Shown: piece after piece, positions 32,416-40,337 of the stretch
Numbering within the stretch: the first letter of the stretch is position 1
Layout: every line of letters starts with the position of its first letter
Program-made: the position numbers and the translations under genes
Notes under the pieces: generated by a model
The model's input: only the letters and a program-made list of their open reading frames with translations
What the model was told of the DNA's origin: nothing
Database searches by the model: none
Assembly: GCA_902764415.1 (NCBI GenBank)
Contig: CACWVU010000017.1
Coordinates: forward strand, 1-64,000
DNA: 64,000 bases
Source of the DNA: an uncultured bacterium
Lineage (GTDB): Bacteria; Verrucomicrobiota; Kiritimatiellia; RFP12; UBA1067
Direction of reading: 5' to 3'

Positions 32416-34533
32416 TTATCTGCGTCGACGAGGGGCAGATTCGTTGACGACGACGAACTCGGGCTGCGCGGCGGGCATGCCGGCGAATGAGCCCTGGCGC
32501 TGGCCGATCTCCAGCTTGCCGCCGCGGTTGACGATCTTGGTGAGCGCGTAGGCGCCGTCGCGGTAGGCGAGCGAGTCGCCGTCGTCCTCGTAGAGCGTCG
32601 CCTCGCCGTCGCCGGGCCAGACGTGGAGCTCGACCGTCTCGTTCCAGCCGCGCTCGAGGTGCTGCTTCAGCGGCCACATCGGCACCACCGCCCCGGCGCG
32701 CACTAAGAGCCCGCCGCCACGAGAGGGATCGATTCTGAGGCGCAGACGCCGCGGACCCGTCACCTTCTCGCCGGTGTAGAAGTCGTACCAGTCGCCCGGC
32801 GGGATGAACGCCTCCTCGGCGAAGGCGGAGACAAGCAGGTCGTCGCCGAACATGTAGGTGGTGGTGACGTTCGCGTACTCGTCGCGGTCGGGGTAGACGA
32901 ACGCGAGCGGACGCATCAGCGGCCAGCCGGTGCGGTGCGCCTCCGCCGCGGCGCCGTAGAGGTAGGGGAAGAGGCGGTAGCGCAGGTTGTCCGCCGCGCG
33001 GAACGCCTCGACGCCGGCGTCTTCCTGATACCAAGGCTGGTTGTGGTAGTCCCAGTTGTTCTGTTGGCTCCAGGGCGAGAGGAAGCCGAAGTGGATGCCG
33101 GCGGGATACAGGACGCCGTCCTTGAAGACGGACATGTCGCAGCTCTGGTTGGAGTGACCGCTGACCGCGAGGTTGAGGCAGGAGACCATGCTCCCCACGC
33201 CGCCGCCGGTGTCGCCGGCCCATGTCGCCACGTAGCGCTGGATGCAGGCGTAGCCGCAGGAGGTGTAGACCATCGCGCGGCGGCCGGTGTACGCCTCGTA
33301 GCCCTCGCACATCTGCTTGGCGTAGATGAGCGGGTAGAGGTTGTGGTTCTCGTCGTCGGAGCGGCCGTTCGCCCACTGGCGCGAGGACGGGTTCTCCTGC
33401 TGGCAGCCGTCGAGCTTGAAGCACCTCGCGCCGGAGTCGCAGAAGTACTTGAGGTGCTCGAACCAGGGTCGCGTCCCTTCCGGACCGAGCGCCCGCGCGC
33501 GCCCGCACTCGACATTGTAGCGCGGGTCCTTGATGGCATTTGGCTGGACGATGTGGTCGTCGACGAAGGTCTCGTCGGTCTCCTGCGGCTTCGAGCCGCG
33601 CAACATGGCGCCCTTCCACTTGCCCTCCAGCAGCTCCTCTTCGTAGCGGGTGAGGTCGTAGTCGCAGCAGAGCCAGAGCGAGAGCTTGAAGCCCATGCGC
33701 TCAAGCGCCCCGGCGGGACCGAGCCGCCGCTGCGTCTCGGGGCTCATCCAGTATGGCATGTAGAACCTGCCGGGGTCCCAGCGCTTGCGGGTTGACTTGT
33801 CGTAGAAATACTCCATCCAGCCCGGCTCGAGGCCGAGGACGTCGCAGGGGAGCTTGCGGTCGCGGAACTCGCGTGCCTCCTGGAGCAGGTCGAATGCGTT
33901 GATCCACTGGTTGCAGACGAAGGAGAAGCCAAAGGCGAAAGCTGGTAGCAGCGCGGGGCGGCCGGTGAGCGAGGTGTAGACCTCGAGGAGCTCGCGGAAG
34001 TCTCGGCCAGTGAAGACGTAGAAGTCGACCGTCCCCTTCTTGGCCGTGCAGACCACCGCGTCCTTGTCGGCCTCGCCGACGTCGACGACATTCGGCCAGG
34101 TGGTGTTGAGGAAAAATCCGCGACCCTTCGAGGTGATCGCCATCGGGATGGGGATGTAGCTCGAGATGTTCTTCACGTAGATCTCGTAGCGGCCGGGGCG
34201 GCGCTGGAGGTTGGCGCGGCTCGCGTCGCCGAGACCGTAGACGCGCTCGTCGGGATCGAGCGGGAAGTGGATGCGGAAGCCTTCGCCGTCCTTCGCGACC
34301 GCGATCTCGGCGCCCGCGAGGGACACCGCGCCGTCGGCGACGAGGTTGGACGAGAGGACCGGGAAGTCGCGGACCGTGCCGTAGCGGTTCATCAGGCTTC
34401 CCTCCGAGCCATGCTCGCGCACGCGCCAAAGCCGCGGCGAGAGCGTCTCCACCGAAAGCGCGGGACGCGCCGCCTCCGCCGCGGCAGCCGCCGCGAAAAG
34501 CGCCGCCGCCATTGCCAGTCCTGCCTTCTTCAT
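32416..34533 (-). CDS. Secreted GH31 glycosidase (alpha-glucosidase/xylosidase type)
   Basis: 705 residues from the ATG after GGAGGGAGACAGG; this start gives the signal peptide MKKAGLAMAAALFAAAAAAE. N-terminal beta domain with DERVYGLGDAS and GFFLNTTWPN, catalytic barrel with the nucleophile Asp in FKLDGCQQEN and the acid/base Asp in TWAGDTGG, and a proximal C-terminal domain ending in EATLYEDDGDSLAYRDGAY. GH31 covers alpha-glucosidases, alpha-xylosidases and related enzymes; substrate is not resolvable here. It is the first gene of the operon with GH106. A near-palindrome at 34553-34577 sits just upstream. Confidence 0.9.
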   Translation of the reverse strand: MKKAGLAMAAALFAAAAAAEAARPALSVETLSPRLWRVREHGSEGSLMNRYGTVRDFPVLSSNLVADGAVSLAGAEIAVAKDGEGFRIHFPLDPDERVYGLGDASRANLQRRPGRYEIYVKNISSYIPIPMAITSKGRGFFLNTTWPNVVDVGEADKDAVVCTAKKGTVDFYVFTGRDFRELLEVYTSLTGRPALLPAFAFGFSFVCNQWINAFDLLQEAREFRDRKLPCDVLGLEPGWMEYFYDKSTRKRWDPGRFYMPYWMSPETQRRLGPAGALERMGFKLSLWLCCDYDLTRYEEELLEGKWKGAMLRGSKPQETDETFVDDHIVQPNAIKDPRYNVECGRARALGPEGTRPWFEHLKYFCDSGARCFKLDGCQQENPSSRQWANGRSDDENHNLYPLIYAKQMCEGYEAYTGRRAMVYTSCGYACIQRYVATWAGDTGGGVGSMVSCLNLAVSGHSNQSCDMSVFKDGVLYPAGIHFGFLSPWSQQNNWDYHNQPWYQEDAGVEAFRAADNLRYRLFPYLYGAAAEAHRTGWPLMRPLAFVYPDRDEYANVTTTYMFGDDLLVSAFAEEAFIPPGDWYDFYTGEKVTGPRRLRLRIDPSRGGGLLVRAGAVVPMWPLKQHLERGWNETVELHVWPGDGEATLYEDDGDSLAYRDGAYALTKIVNRGGKLEIGQRQGSFAGMPAAQPEFVVVNESAPRRRR

Positions 34534-34552
34534 CCTGTCTCCCTCCTGAAAC

Positions 34553-34577
34553 GATTTACGAAACAATTTGCGAAATC
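34553..34577 (-). promoter_or_regulatory. Candidate operator upstream of the GH31-GH106 operon
   Basis: 25-nt near-palindrome with arms GATTTACGAAA (34553-34563) and TTTGCGAAATC (34567-34577), 8 of 11 positions complementary. It lies between the HU terminator and the GH31 Shine-Dalgarno site, where a regulator of glycan use would bind. No clear -10 was found in the same 45 nt. Confidence 0.4.
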
Positions 34578-34614
34578 AAAAAAGACAGGCGCGAGCTCTC
34601 GGCCCGCGCCCGTC
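34578..34614 (-). terminator. Rho-independent terminator of the HU gene
   Basis: Minus strand: 13-bp stem (34602-34614 with 34584-34596, two or three G-T pairs), 5-nt loop, then six T. It is 36 nt after the HU stop codon. Confidence 0.92.
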
Positions 34615-34649
34615 AGCGGCAACTCTGAAGTCAAGTCGCCATTGTGCCG

Positions 34650-34943
34650 TTAGGCGAGGACGGCGTCCTTCGCCGCCTTGGCGACGCGGAACTTCACCTT
34701 CGTGCGGGCGGGGATCTTGATCGCCGCGCCAGTCGCGGGGTTGCGGCCCATGCGAGCCTTGCTCTTCGCCTTGATGAGCTTGCCGAGGCCCGGGAGGACG
34801 ATGCCCTTGGGGCCCTTCGCGCCCTCGTAGGCGACCGCGAGGAGCTTCTCGTAGGCAGCGACGGCCTGCTTCTTGCTGATGCCAGCGGCCTCAGCAATGG
34901 CGGCCATGATCTCGGACTTGGTGGCAGGAACTTTCTTAGCCAT
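34650..34943 (-). CDS. HU-family DNA-binding protein
   Basis: 97 residues, full HU length. N-terminal helices KSEIMAAIAEAAGISKKQAV, then GKLIKAKSKARMGRNPATGA, where RxGRNPxTG is the DNA-contacting arm signature, and a C-terminal strand AIKIPARTKVKFRVAKAAKD. It bends DNA and compacts the nucleoid as a dimer. It is a single-gene transcript with the best promoter in the window and a strong terminator, in line with high expression. Confidence 0.96.
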   Translation of the reverse strand: MAKKVPATKSEIMAAIAEAAGISKKQAVAAYEKLLAVAYEGAKGPKGIVLPGLGKLIKAKSKARMGRNPATGAAIKIPARTKVKFRVAKAAKDAVLA

Positions 34944-35007
34944 GTTTTGATCCTTTTTGTTTCACTAGTGAACCACACGGAAAACCCTTTCCGCTGTGGA
35001 TGTGAGT

Positions 35008-35036
35008 AATATACCAATTTTCCGTGAGTTTGACAA
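35008..35036 (-). promoter_or_regulatory. Strong sigma-70 promoter of HU
   Basis: Minus strand -35 TTGTCA (35031-35036), 17-nt spacer ending in TGG, -10 TATATT (35008-35013). Leader about 60 nt with a purine-rich AAAGGATC near the start. Confidence 0.85.
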
Positions 35037-35165
35037 GGGGGAATTGTGTTTTTTTTGAAATCTCCTCCACAACCCATTGTGGTGGCCAAGGCTGGAATCC
35101 GGAACCAACGGCACATCATCTTGAAGACGGCGGACTGGAAATCCACCATCGGTAGTCAGACCGTG

Positions 35166-37031
35166 CTAACGCAGATTCAGCAAGTCGCGTCCAAGCGTGG
35201 TGGATATCTCGCGCATCGCGGACTCAAACGGCTGGAGTTTCGCGTCGACTGACTTGTCCACGACCGGCGTCTTGCCCTTGAGGAGCTTCGCCTCTACCTT
35301 GTCGCCGTTCTTCGACACCGAAATGGTGAACGCCGGCACTTCTGGCGGCTGCTCATCCGAAGTACTGTCGTCCTGCGTCTCCTCCTCAGGCGGTGGTTCC
35401 TCCGGCTTCTGCTCGACCGGCTCGTTCATTTCCTCAAGGATCATCCTGGCCATCAGCTCGATCTTGCGCCTGACACTCGGGAAGAGCCCGGCATGCTGCT
35501 CATCGGCGTTCGCCGGCAATTCGCCGTCAGGCCAGAGCGTGGCGATCCGCCGCTCCGCCCACTTGTCCTCCGTCGCCGCGGTCAGCATCGCCGCGATCGC
35601 CTTCAAGTCCGGCGTCCTGCGCCAGAAGCTGTCCTTGCGCGCGCGCGACTCCGCCAGCACCCCGGCGTGCGACGACTCGACGATCTCGTTCTGCGCTGCG
35701 ATCGCGCTCCTCGCCAGGTCGAACGCCGCCGCCACCCGCTCGTCTGCCTTCGCTTCGGCCTCCTCCATCACCGGCCGGCCGCCGTCCGCCGCGGCAAGCG
35801 ACTCCATCCCCTTCACTTCGCGCCAGTCCCTGACGGCCTGGGAATAATCGCTTCTAGCCGCGGTCTCGTCCGCCAGCTCCGCCGGCGGATACCACGTCCG
35901 GTCGCAGAGCGTCGGCCAGGTGGTCTCCGCCAGCTTCCTCGCGGCCTCGGCACGCGCCTCGCGCCACTTCGGCATGACCTCCTTGCGGACGAGCCGCTCC
36001 ACCGCCTTCGTCACCGCGGCAGACTGGAGCCGTGAGGAAAGATATCCGCGAAGCTCCTCCCGGTCCTGCCCCAACACCTCGGACAGCGCCAGCTCCATGG
36101 CCTCCGAAAGCGCCTTCGCCGAATACGCGACGACGAACAGCTTCTCGCTCTCGGACGCCTTGGCGTGCGCGGCGGGATCGTCGGCGACGGTCTTCGACAC
36201 CTCCTCCGTCGTCACGTCCAGGCGCACCTCGTCGATGCGCGAGACGAGGCGGTCCAGGATCCTGCGCTCCACCGCGGCGGGCACGCCCTGCGACAGCACC
36301 GACGGGAACACCCCCCAGGCGTTCGCGGCGTCCGCCTTCTTCGCGCGCTCTTCCACGTTCGCGCGGAGCCGGGACTCGATGTCAGCCGCAAGCTTCGACG
36401 GAACGACGGCGTCGCTGCGGACGCGCATCAGGTACTCGTTCTGCCGCTTGCGCTCGGCCTTGGCCGCCGCGATCACGGGATCGACCATCTTCTCCGAAAT
36501 GTACGAAAGGTTCTCCTCGAAGACCGGCGTCTTCTGCCCTTTGGCGATCCGCTCCGCCATCTCGCGGCGAAGCGTGACCTCGTCCTTTGACTCGAACTCC
36601 TCCTCGCCCGGGCGCGTCACGGCGACGATCCCCCTGGCCTGCGCGGCGACCGCCTCGCGGCGCTCCTCGTCGAACGCGCGGCGGAAGCGCTCCTCGACGC
36701 CCCTGCGGTCACGCTCGGAAAGCTCGACGCGGAAGTCGTCCGGCAGCGACAGCCTCCTGGCAACGTCGGACATCTCGGCCGCGTACGCGTCCTCCGCGGA
36801 CTTCACGTATATCGGGAGGCATTCCGCCTCCGCGGCGGACTTCTCCGCGAACCGACCGGGATCGGCCAGCATCGCGTCCTTCAGGACTCCCGTCGCCGCG
36901 CCACTCTCGGCGAGCGACTTCCCGAACCGGGCCATCGCTATCTTCGCCGCGCCCTCCGACGCGGTGCGGTCGAACTCCGCGTTGCCGGCGCTGAGCGCCG
37001 CCGCGAACATCATCGCCAAAAGCACCGTCAT
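35166..37031 (-). CDS. Large secreted helical protein, third gene of the TolQ/TolR-like module
   Basis: 621 residues with an N-terminal signal peptide (MTVLLAMMFAAALSAGNA). The body is strongly helical, rich in Ala, Glu, Arg and Lys, with many potential coiled-coil stretches, e.g. RRGVEERFRRAFDEERREAV and VERLVRKEVMPKWREARAEA. Near the C-terminus an acidic Pro/Glu-rich linker (about 545-572) precedes a short beta-like segment (FTISVSKNGDKVEAKL). No family was recognised. Its ATG overlaps the stop of the TolR-like gene by ATGA, so it is made with it and probably is its periplasmic partner. Confidence 0.65.
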   Translation of the reverse strand: MTVLLAMMFAAALSAGNAEFDRTASEGAAKIAMARFGKSLAESGAATGVLKDAMLADPGRFAEKSAAEAECLPIYVKSAEDAYAAEMSDVARRLSLPDDFRVELSERDRRGVEERFRRAFDEERREAVAAQARGIVAVTRPGEEEFESKDEVTLRREMAERIAKGQKTPVFEENLSYISEKMVDPVIAAAKAERKRQNEYLMRVRSDAVVPSKLAADIESRLRANVEERAKKADAANAWGVFPSVLSQGVPAAVERRILDRLVSRIDEVRLDVTTEEVSKTVADDPAAHAKASESEKLFVVAYSAKALSEAMELALSEVLGQDREELRGYLSSRLQSAAVTKAVERLVRKEVMPKWREARAEAARKLAETTWPTLCDRTWYPPAELADETAARSDYSQAVRDWREVKGMESLAAADGGRPVMEEAEAKADERVAAAFDLARSAIAAQNEIVESSHAGVLAESRARKDSFWRRTPDLKAIAAMLTAATEDKWAERRIATLWPDGELPANADEQHAGLFPSVRRKIELMARMILEEMNEPVEQKPEEPPPEEETQDDSTSDEQPPEVPAFTISVSKNGDKVEAKLLKGKTPVVDKSVDAKLQPFESAMREISTTLGRDLLNLR

Positions 37032-37726
37032 GGCAGCACCTCCGCTCCCGTCGCCTCGCGCACGAGCTCCAGCGACTTCGACTTTATCGCCTCGGCGAGC
37101 GCGTTGGCGTCGCGCACATCGCCCAGTGTATCCGGATGCTCGACAAGCGACCGCTGGAGCCGCGCCGCAAGCGCACGCTGGACGCCGCGCACGTCAAGCC
37201 GCATCGACTCGACGCGCTCGGATATCTCCCCGGCCAGCCACTCGGTTTCGGCCGGCGCCAGATCGGCTTCGGCAAGCCCCGCCGTCGCAAGGACGTCCCC
37301 GCGCCAGGCCGCCTCCAGCGCCGCGCGGTCGCCGTAGTCGGAAAGCGCCGCGGCGCTGCCGGACGCAAACGCGGCGCGGGCAGCAGGAGCCAGGCCGAGC
37401 CGTCCGGCGGAGACGTGCTCGTCGGCGTCGAAGGTGCGCCGGCCGTCCGTGCCCTGCGTCATCAGCGCGTTCAGCCCGTACTTCACGCGGTGGTCCTCCG
37501 CCGTCTGTTCGAGGGCGAGGACAAGCTTCTGCCGGTTGAGGTCCAGGACCTGCTCCTCGCGCTCCTTCTTCGTCTCCGTCACGAAGATGAAGTACGCGAT
37601 CATGAACACCATCAGCAGCGCGAACACGACCTGCAGCAGCAGTCCCTGGAGGTCGTCGGTCGACGCCCGCCTGGACGGCGCGCCGCCGCCGAGCCTGGCC
37701 AGAGCCCTTCTGTCGGATTCCGTCAT
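37028..37726 (-). CDS. TolR/ExbD-like single-span membrane protein
   Basis: 232 residues from the ATG four nt after the upstream stop; a TTG at 37738 is the alternative. A basic N-terminus is followed by two Asp (24-25) and a membrane segment LQGLLLQVVFALLMVFMIAY. An Asp at the start of the only membrane helix is the arrangement of TolR, ExbD and MotB, where it carries the proton. The extracytoplasmic part is helical and Ala/Glu/Arg-rich, with no OmpA-type peptidoglycan-binding domain. Assignment rests on topology and on the TolQ-like gene just upstream. Confidence 0.6.
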   Translation of the reverse strand: MTESDRRALARLGGGAPSRRASTDDLQGLLLQVVFALLMVFMIAYFIFVTETKKEREEQVLDLNRQKLVLALEQTAEDHRVKYGLNALMTQGTDGRRTFDADEHVSAGRLGLAPAARAAFASGSAAALSDYGDRAALEAAWRGDVLATAGLAEADLAPAETEWLAGEISERVESMRLDVRGVQRALAARLQRSLVEHPDTLGDVRDANALAEAIKSKSLELVREATGAEVLP

Positions 37727-37730
37727 GGCT

Positions 37731-38534
37731 TCAGGCAATCGCCGCGGCCACGGCCTTCAGCTTCTCGTTGGCGGACGCCGCGCGCGAGCGCTCCTCCGCG
37801 GCCTGCTTCTCCAGCTCGGCGATGCGCCGCGCGAAGAACTCCGAGTATTCGCGCTGGCGGGCGGAGAACTCCTTCTCGTATTCCGCCAGCCGCCGCTCGA
37901 ACGCGGCCTCGTACTCCCGCTGGCGCCGGTCGAACTCGTCGGACGCCGCCCCGAGCCTGACGACCAGCCGATCCACGGCCTGGGCGAGGTCGCCGTCGTC
38001 GGTTTCGGCCAGCCCGGAGCGCGAAAGGATCCTGCAGAACCACGGGCGCACCAGCGGACGGTCGATCATAAACACCCAGACTACCGCCATCAGGGTGGAG
38101 AAGAGCGCGGTGTGGAGGCACTGCATCAGGTCCGCCATCGACACCGTGTCGAGGTTGAAGTAGCCGATGACGATGATTCCCCAGAGGGTTCCGAAGAGCC
38201 CCAGGGCGACGTTCAGCTGGTCCGAGCCCTTGAAGAACGGAAACTCCGCCGCGCTTGTCCTGCGCCCGGCGATGAGTCTGCCCAGCGCCAGCGCCATGCA
38301 GGTAAAGCCGAGCGCGGGGATGAAGGTGGTCACCGCCGAATAGTCGACGACGCTCCAGTCGAGCCAGGGAATGAAGCCCCTCGCCGTCTTCGCCGCCAGC
38401 CCGGCCGAGTCGCCGCCCGCGGCGATGAAGTCGCTCCACCAGTTGACGACGGCGGCGACATTGTTTGCGAAGGCCAGCCAGGACACGACGGCCGCCGCGA
38501 ACACGGCCAGGAAAAGAGGAATGAGCTTCTTCAT
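37731..38534 (-). CDS. MotA/TolQ/ExbB-like proton channel protein with coiled-coil tail
   Basis: 267 residues. Membrane segments at about 5-24, 68-88, 108-126 and 138-157. The third and fourth carry the family pattern: LNVALGLFGTLWGIIVIGYF and LMQCLHTALFSTLMAVVWVF. The cytoplasmic C-terminus from about 185 is a coiled coil with repeating RRQREYEAAFERRLAEYEKE. In TolQ/ExbB/MotA such proteins form the pentamer that drives the single-span partner using proton flow. It is the first gene of a three-gene operon; the -10 box is 7 nt before the ATG, so the message is leaderless. Confidence 0.78.
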   Translation of the reverse strand: MKKLIPLFLAVFAAAVVSWLAFANNVAAVVNWWSDFIAAGGDSAGLAAKTARGFIPWLDWSVVDYSAVTTFIPALGFTCMALALGRLIAGRRTSAAEFPFFKGSDQLNVALGLFGTLWGIIVIGYFNLDTVSMADLMQCLHTALFSTLMAVVWVFMIDRPLVRPWFCRILSRSGLAETDDGDLAQAVDRLVVRLGAASDEFDRRQREYEAAFERRLAEYEKEFSARQREYSEFFARRIAELEKQAAEERSRAASANEKLKAVAAAIA

Positions 38535-38541
38535 GGCGCGT

Positions 38542-38547
38542 ATTATA
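38542..38547 (-). promoter_or_regulatory. Extended -10, leaderless promoter of the TolQ/TolR-like module
   Basis: Minus strand TTATGGTATAATACGCGCC then ATG: seven nt between -10 and start codon. Confidence 0.7.
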
Positions 38548-38606
38548 CCATAATTCCGCCGCGCAAACAGTCGCGGTGGGAAACGCTAAGTCGGCCTAAA
38601 GGACGC

Positions 38607-40286
38607 CTAATCGGCGTCGCCCATGGTGACGCGCAGGACCTCGGAGAGCGAGGTGAGACCGGAGCCGACCTTGAGCATGCCGTCCTCGCGCAGGGTGCGC
38701 ATGCCGAGCTCGCGCGCGCGCTGGCGGAGAATCGTCGCGGGGGCGTGGTCGAAGATGAGCCGCTGCACGGTGTCGTCGACCTTGAAGATCTCGAAGATGC
38801 CCTTCCGGCCCCTGTAGCCGGTCTTGTGGCAGCGGTCGCAGCCGGCGCCGTGGTACATGTGCTCTGGCATCTGCGCGTTGGAGCCGGCGGAGAGGCCCTT
38901 GAGCATCTTGATCTCGCGGTCGGACGGGGTGTACTCCTCCTTGCAGTTCTCGCAGATCGCGCGCACGAGGCGCTGCGCCATCGCCGCGCGGAGCGCGGAG
39001 GCGACGAGAAACGGCTTGACGCCGATGTCGAGAAGACGCGTCACCGCCGACGGCGCGTCGTTGGTGTGCAGGGTGGAGAACACGAGGTGGCCGGTGAGCG
39101 CCGCCTCCATCGCGATGTCGGCCGTCTCCTCGTCGCGGATCTCGCCGATCATCACGATGTTCGGCGCCTGGCGGAGGATCGAGCGGAGCGCGGTGGAGAA
39201 GTCGAGTCCGACGTCCTTGTTCACCTGCACCTGGTTGATGCCGCTCATCTGGTACTCGACCGGGTCCTCGACGGTGATGAGCTTCTTGTCCGGCGTGTTG
39301 ATCTGGCCAAGGCAGGCGTAGAGCGTCGTCGTCTTGCCAGAGCCGGTCGGACCAGTCACCAGCACCACGCCGTCCGGCAGCTTGATGAGCCGCTCGAAGG
39401 TGGTCTGGTCGTCAGAGAGGAAGCCGAGCTGCGGCAGGCCGAGCGAGAGGTTGGACTTGTCGAGGATTCGCATCACTATCGACTCGCCGTGGTTCGTCGG
39501 CACCGACGAAACGCGCAGGTCCAGGTCCTTGCCGCCGACGGAGATCTGGATGCGGCCGTCCTGCGGAACGCGCTTCTCGGAGATCTTCATCTTCGACATG
39601 ATCTTGAAGCGCGAGATGAGCGCGCCCTGGAGGCGCTTCGGCGGCGAGTCCATCTTCCTGAGCGCGCCGTCGACGCGGTAGCGCACGCGGAACTCCTTCT
39701 CCATCGGCTCGATGTGGATGTCGGACGCCTTCATCTTGATCGCGTTGGTGATGATCAGCGTGGCGAGCTTCACCACCGGCGCGTCGTCGCCGGTCGCCTC
39801 CTCGATGCCGCCGATCACCTCGTCGCGCGTGGTGACGGCGTCGGCGCCCTGCGAGGGGTAGAGCTTCTCCATCGCCGCCTTCACCTCGCCGATCGGCGAA
39901 AGCACCGCCTCGACGTCCTTGCCCTGCAGCACGTAGCGGAGCGAGTCGACGGCGTCGTATCCCATCGGGTCGAGGAGCGCAACCGTCACCGAGCTGTCGC
40001 TGGCGACGACCGGCACCACGCCGTACTTCTTCGCAATCTCCTGGGGGAACTCCTTGACCACGTCGGGGTTGATCGCGTCGGCGTCGATGTGGCAGTACTT
40101 GAGACCGAACTGGTCGGCAATCGTGCCGAGCACGATGTCCTCGTCCACCGCGCCGCCGGCGACAAGCGCGTCGAGCGTCGTCTCGTTCTCGGCCTTCATC
40201 GACTCCCTGGCGGTGGCTACCTGGGCGTCGGTCAGGTACCCGCGCTCGGTCAGCAATTGCAGTACGTACTCGTCGTTGCTTGTCAT
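38607..40286 (-). CDS. pilB: PilB/GspE-type secretion or pilus assembly ATPase
   Basis: 559 residues. N-terminal MshEN-type domain (about 1-150), then the ATPase: Walker A GPTGSGKTTTLY, Asp box TVEDPVEYQMSG, Walker B NIVMIGEIRDEETAD, His box GHLVFSTLHTNDA, and the tetracysteine zinc site (CENC about 80 residues before the end, then CDRC). It powers pilus extension or type II secretion from the cytoplasmic face. No other pil or gsp genes are in the window, so the partner genes are elsewhere. The -10 box ends 8 nt before the ATG (leaderless). PilB and GspE cannot be separated by these motifs. Confidence 0.92.
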   Translation of the reverse strand: MTSNDEYVLQLLTERGYLTDAQVATARESMKAENETTLDALVAGGAVDEDIVLGTIADQFGLKYCHIDADAINPDVVKEFPQEIAKKYGVVPVVASDSSVTVALLDPMGYDAVDSLRYVLQGKDVEAVLSPIGEVKAAMEKLYPSQGADAVTTRDEVIGGIEEATGDDAPVVKLATLIITNAIKMKASDIHIEPMEKEFRVRYRVDGALRKMDSPPKRLQGALISRFKIMSKMKISEKRVPQDGRIQISVGGKDLDLRVSSVPTNHGESIVMRILDKSNLSLGLPQLGFLSDDQTTFERLIKLPDGVVLVTGPTGSGKTTTLYACLGQINTPDKKLITVEDPVEYQMSGINQVQVNKDVGLDFSTALRSILRQAPNIVMIGEIRDEETADIAMEAALTGHLVFSTLHTNDAPSAVTRLLDIGVKPFLVASALRAAMAQRLVRAICENCKEEYTPSDREIKMLKGLSAGSNAQMPEHMYHGAGCDRCHKTGYRGRKGIFEIFKVDDTVQRLIFDHAPATILRQRARELGMRTLREDGMLKVGSGLTSLSEVLRVTMGDAD

Positions 40287-40294
40287 TGATGCGT

Positions 40295-40300
40295 ATTATA
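40295..40300 (-). promoter_or_regulatory. Extended -10, leaderless promoter of pilB
   Basis: Minus strand GCGAATTGTGGTATAATACG, eight nt before the ATG. The 20-nt core is shared with the promoter at 8416. A short GTTCGTG repeat lies directly upstream. Confidence 0.7.
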
Positions 40301-40337
40301 CCACAATTCGCGGTTCGTGGTTCGCGGAAGGTCAGCT

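Noticed and set aside
35075-35165. tRNA-like or RNA-gene-like sequence between HU and the module gene (GGACTGGAAATCC and GGTTCCGGATTCC pieces, 3' CCA on the minus strand)
   Set aside because: An anticodon-like stem-loop and a T-arm-like string can be found on the minus strand, but no matching acceptor stem or D-arm exists and the T-loop is two bases too long. Could be a decayed tRNA; not supported as a gene.
35166-38534. Zorya anti-phage system (ZorA/ZorB)
   Set aside because: The first two proteins share the MotA/MotB-like theme, but the second has no OmpA-type domain, the coiled-coil tail is short, and no ZorC, ZorD or ZorE is present.
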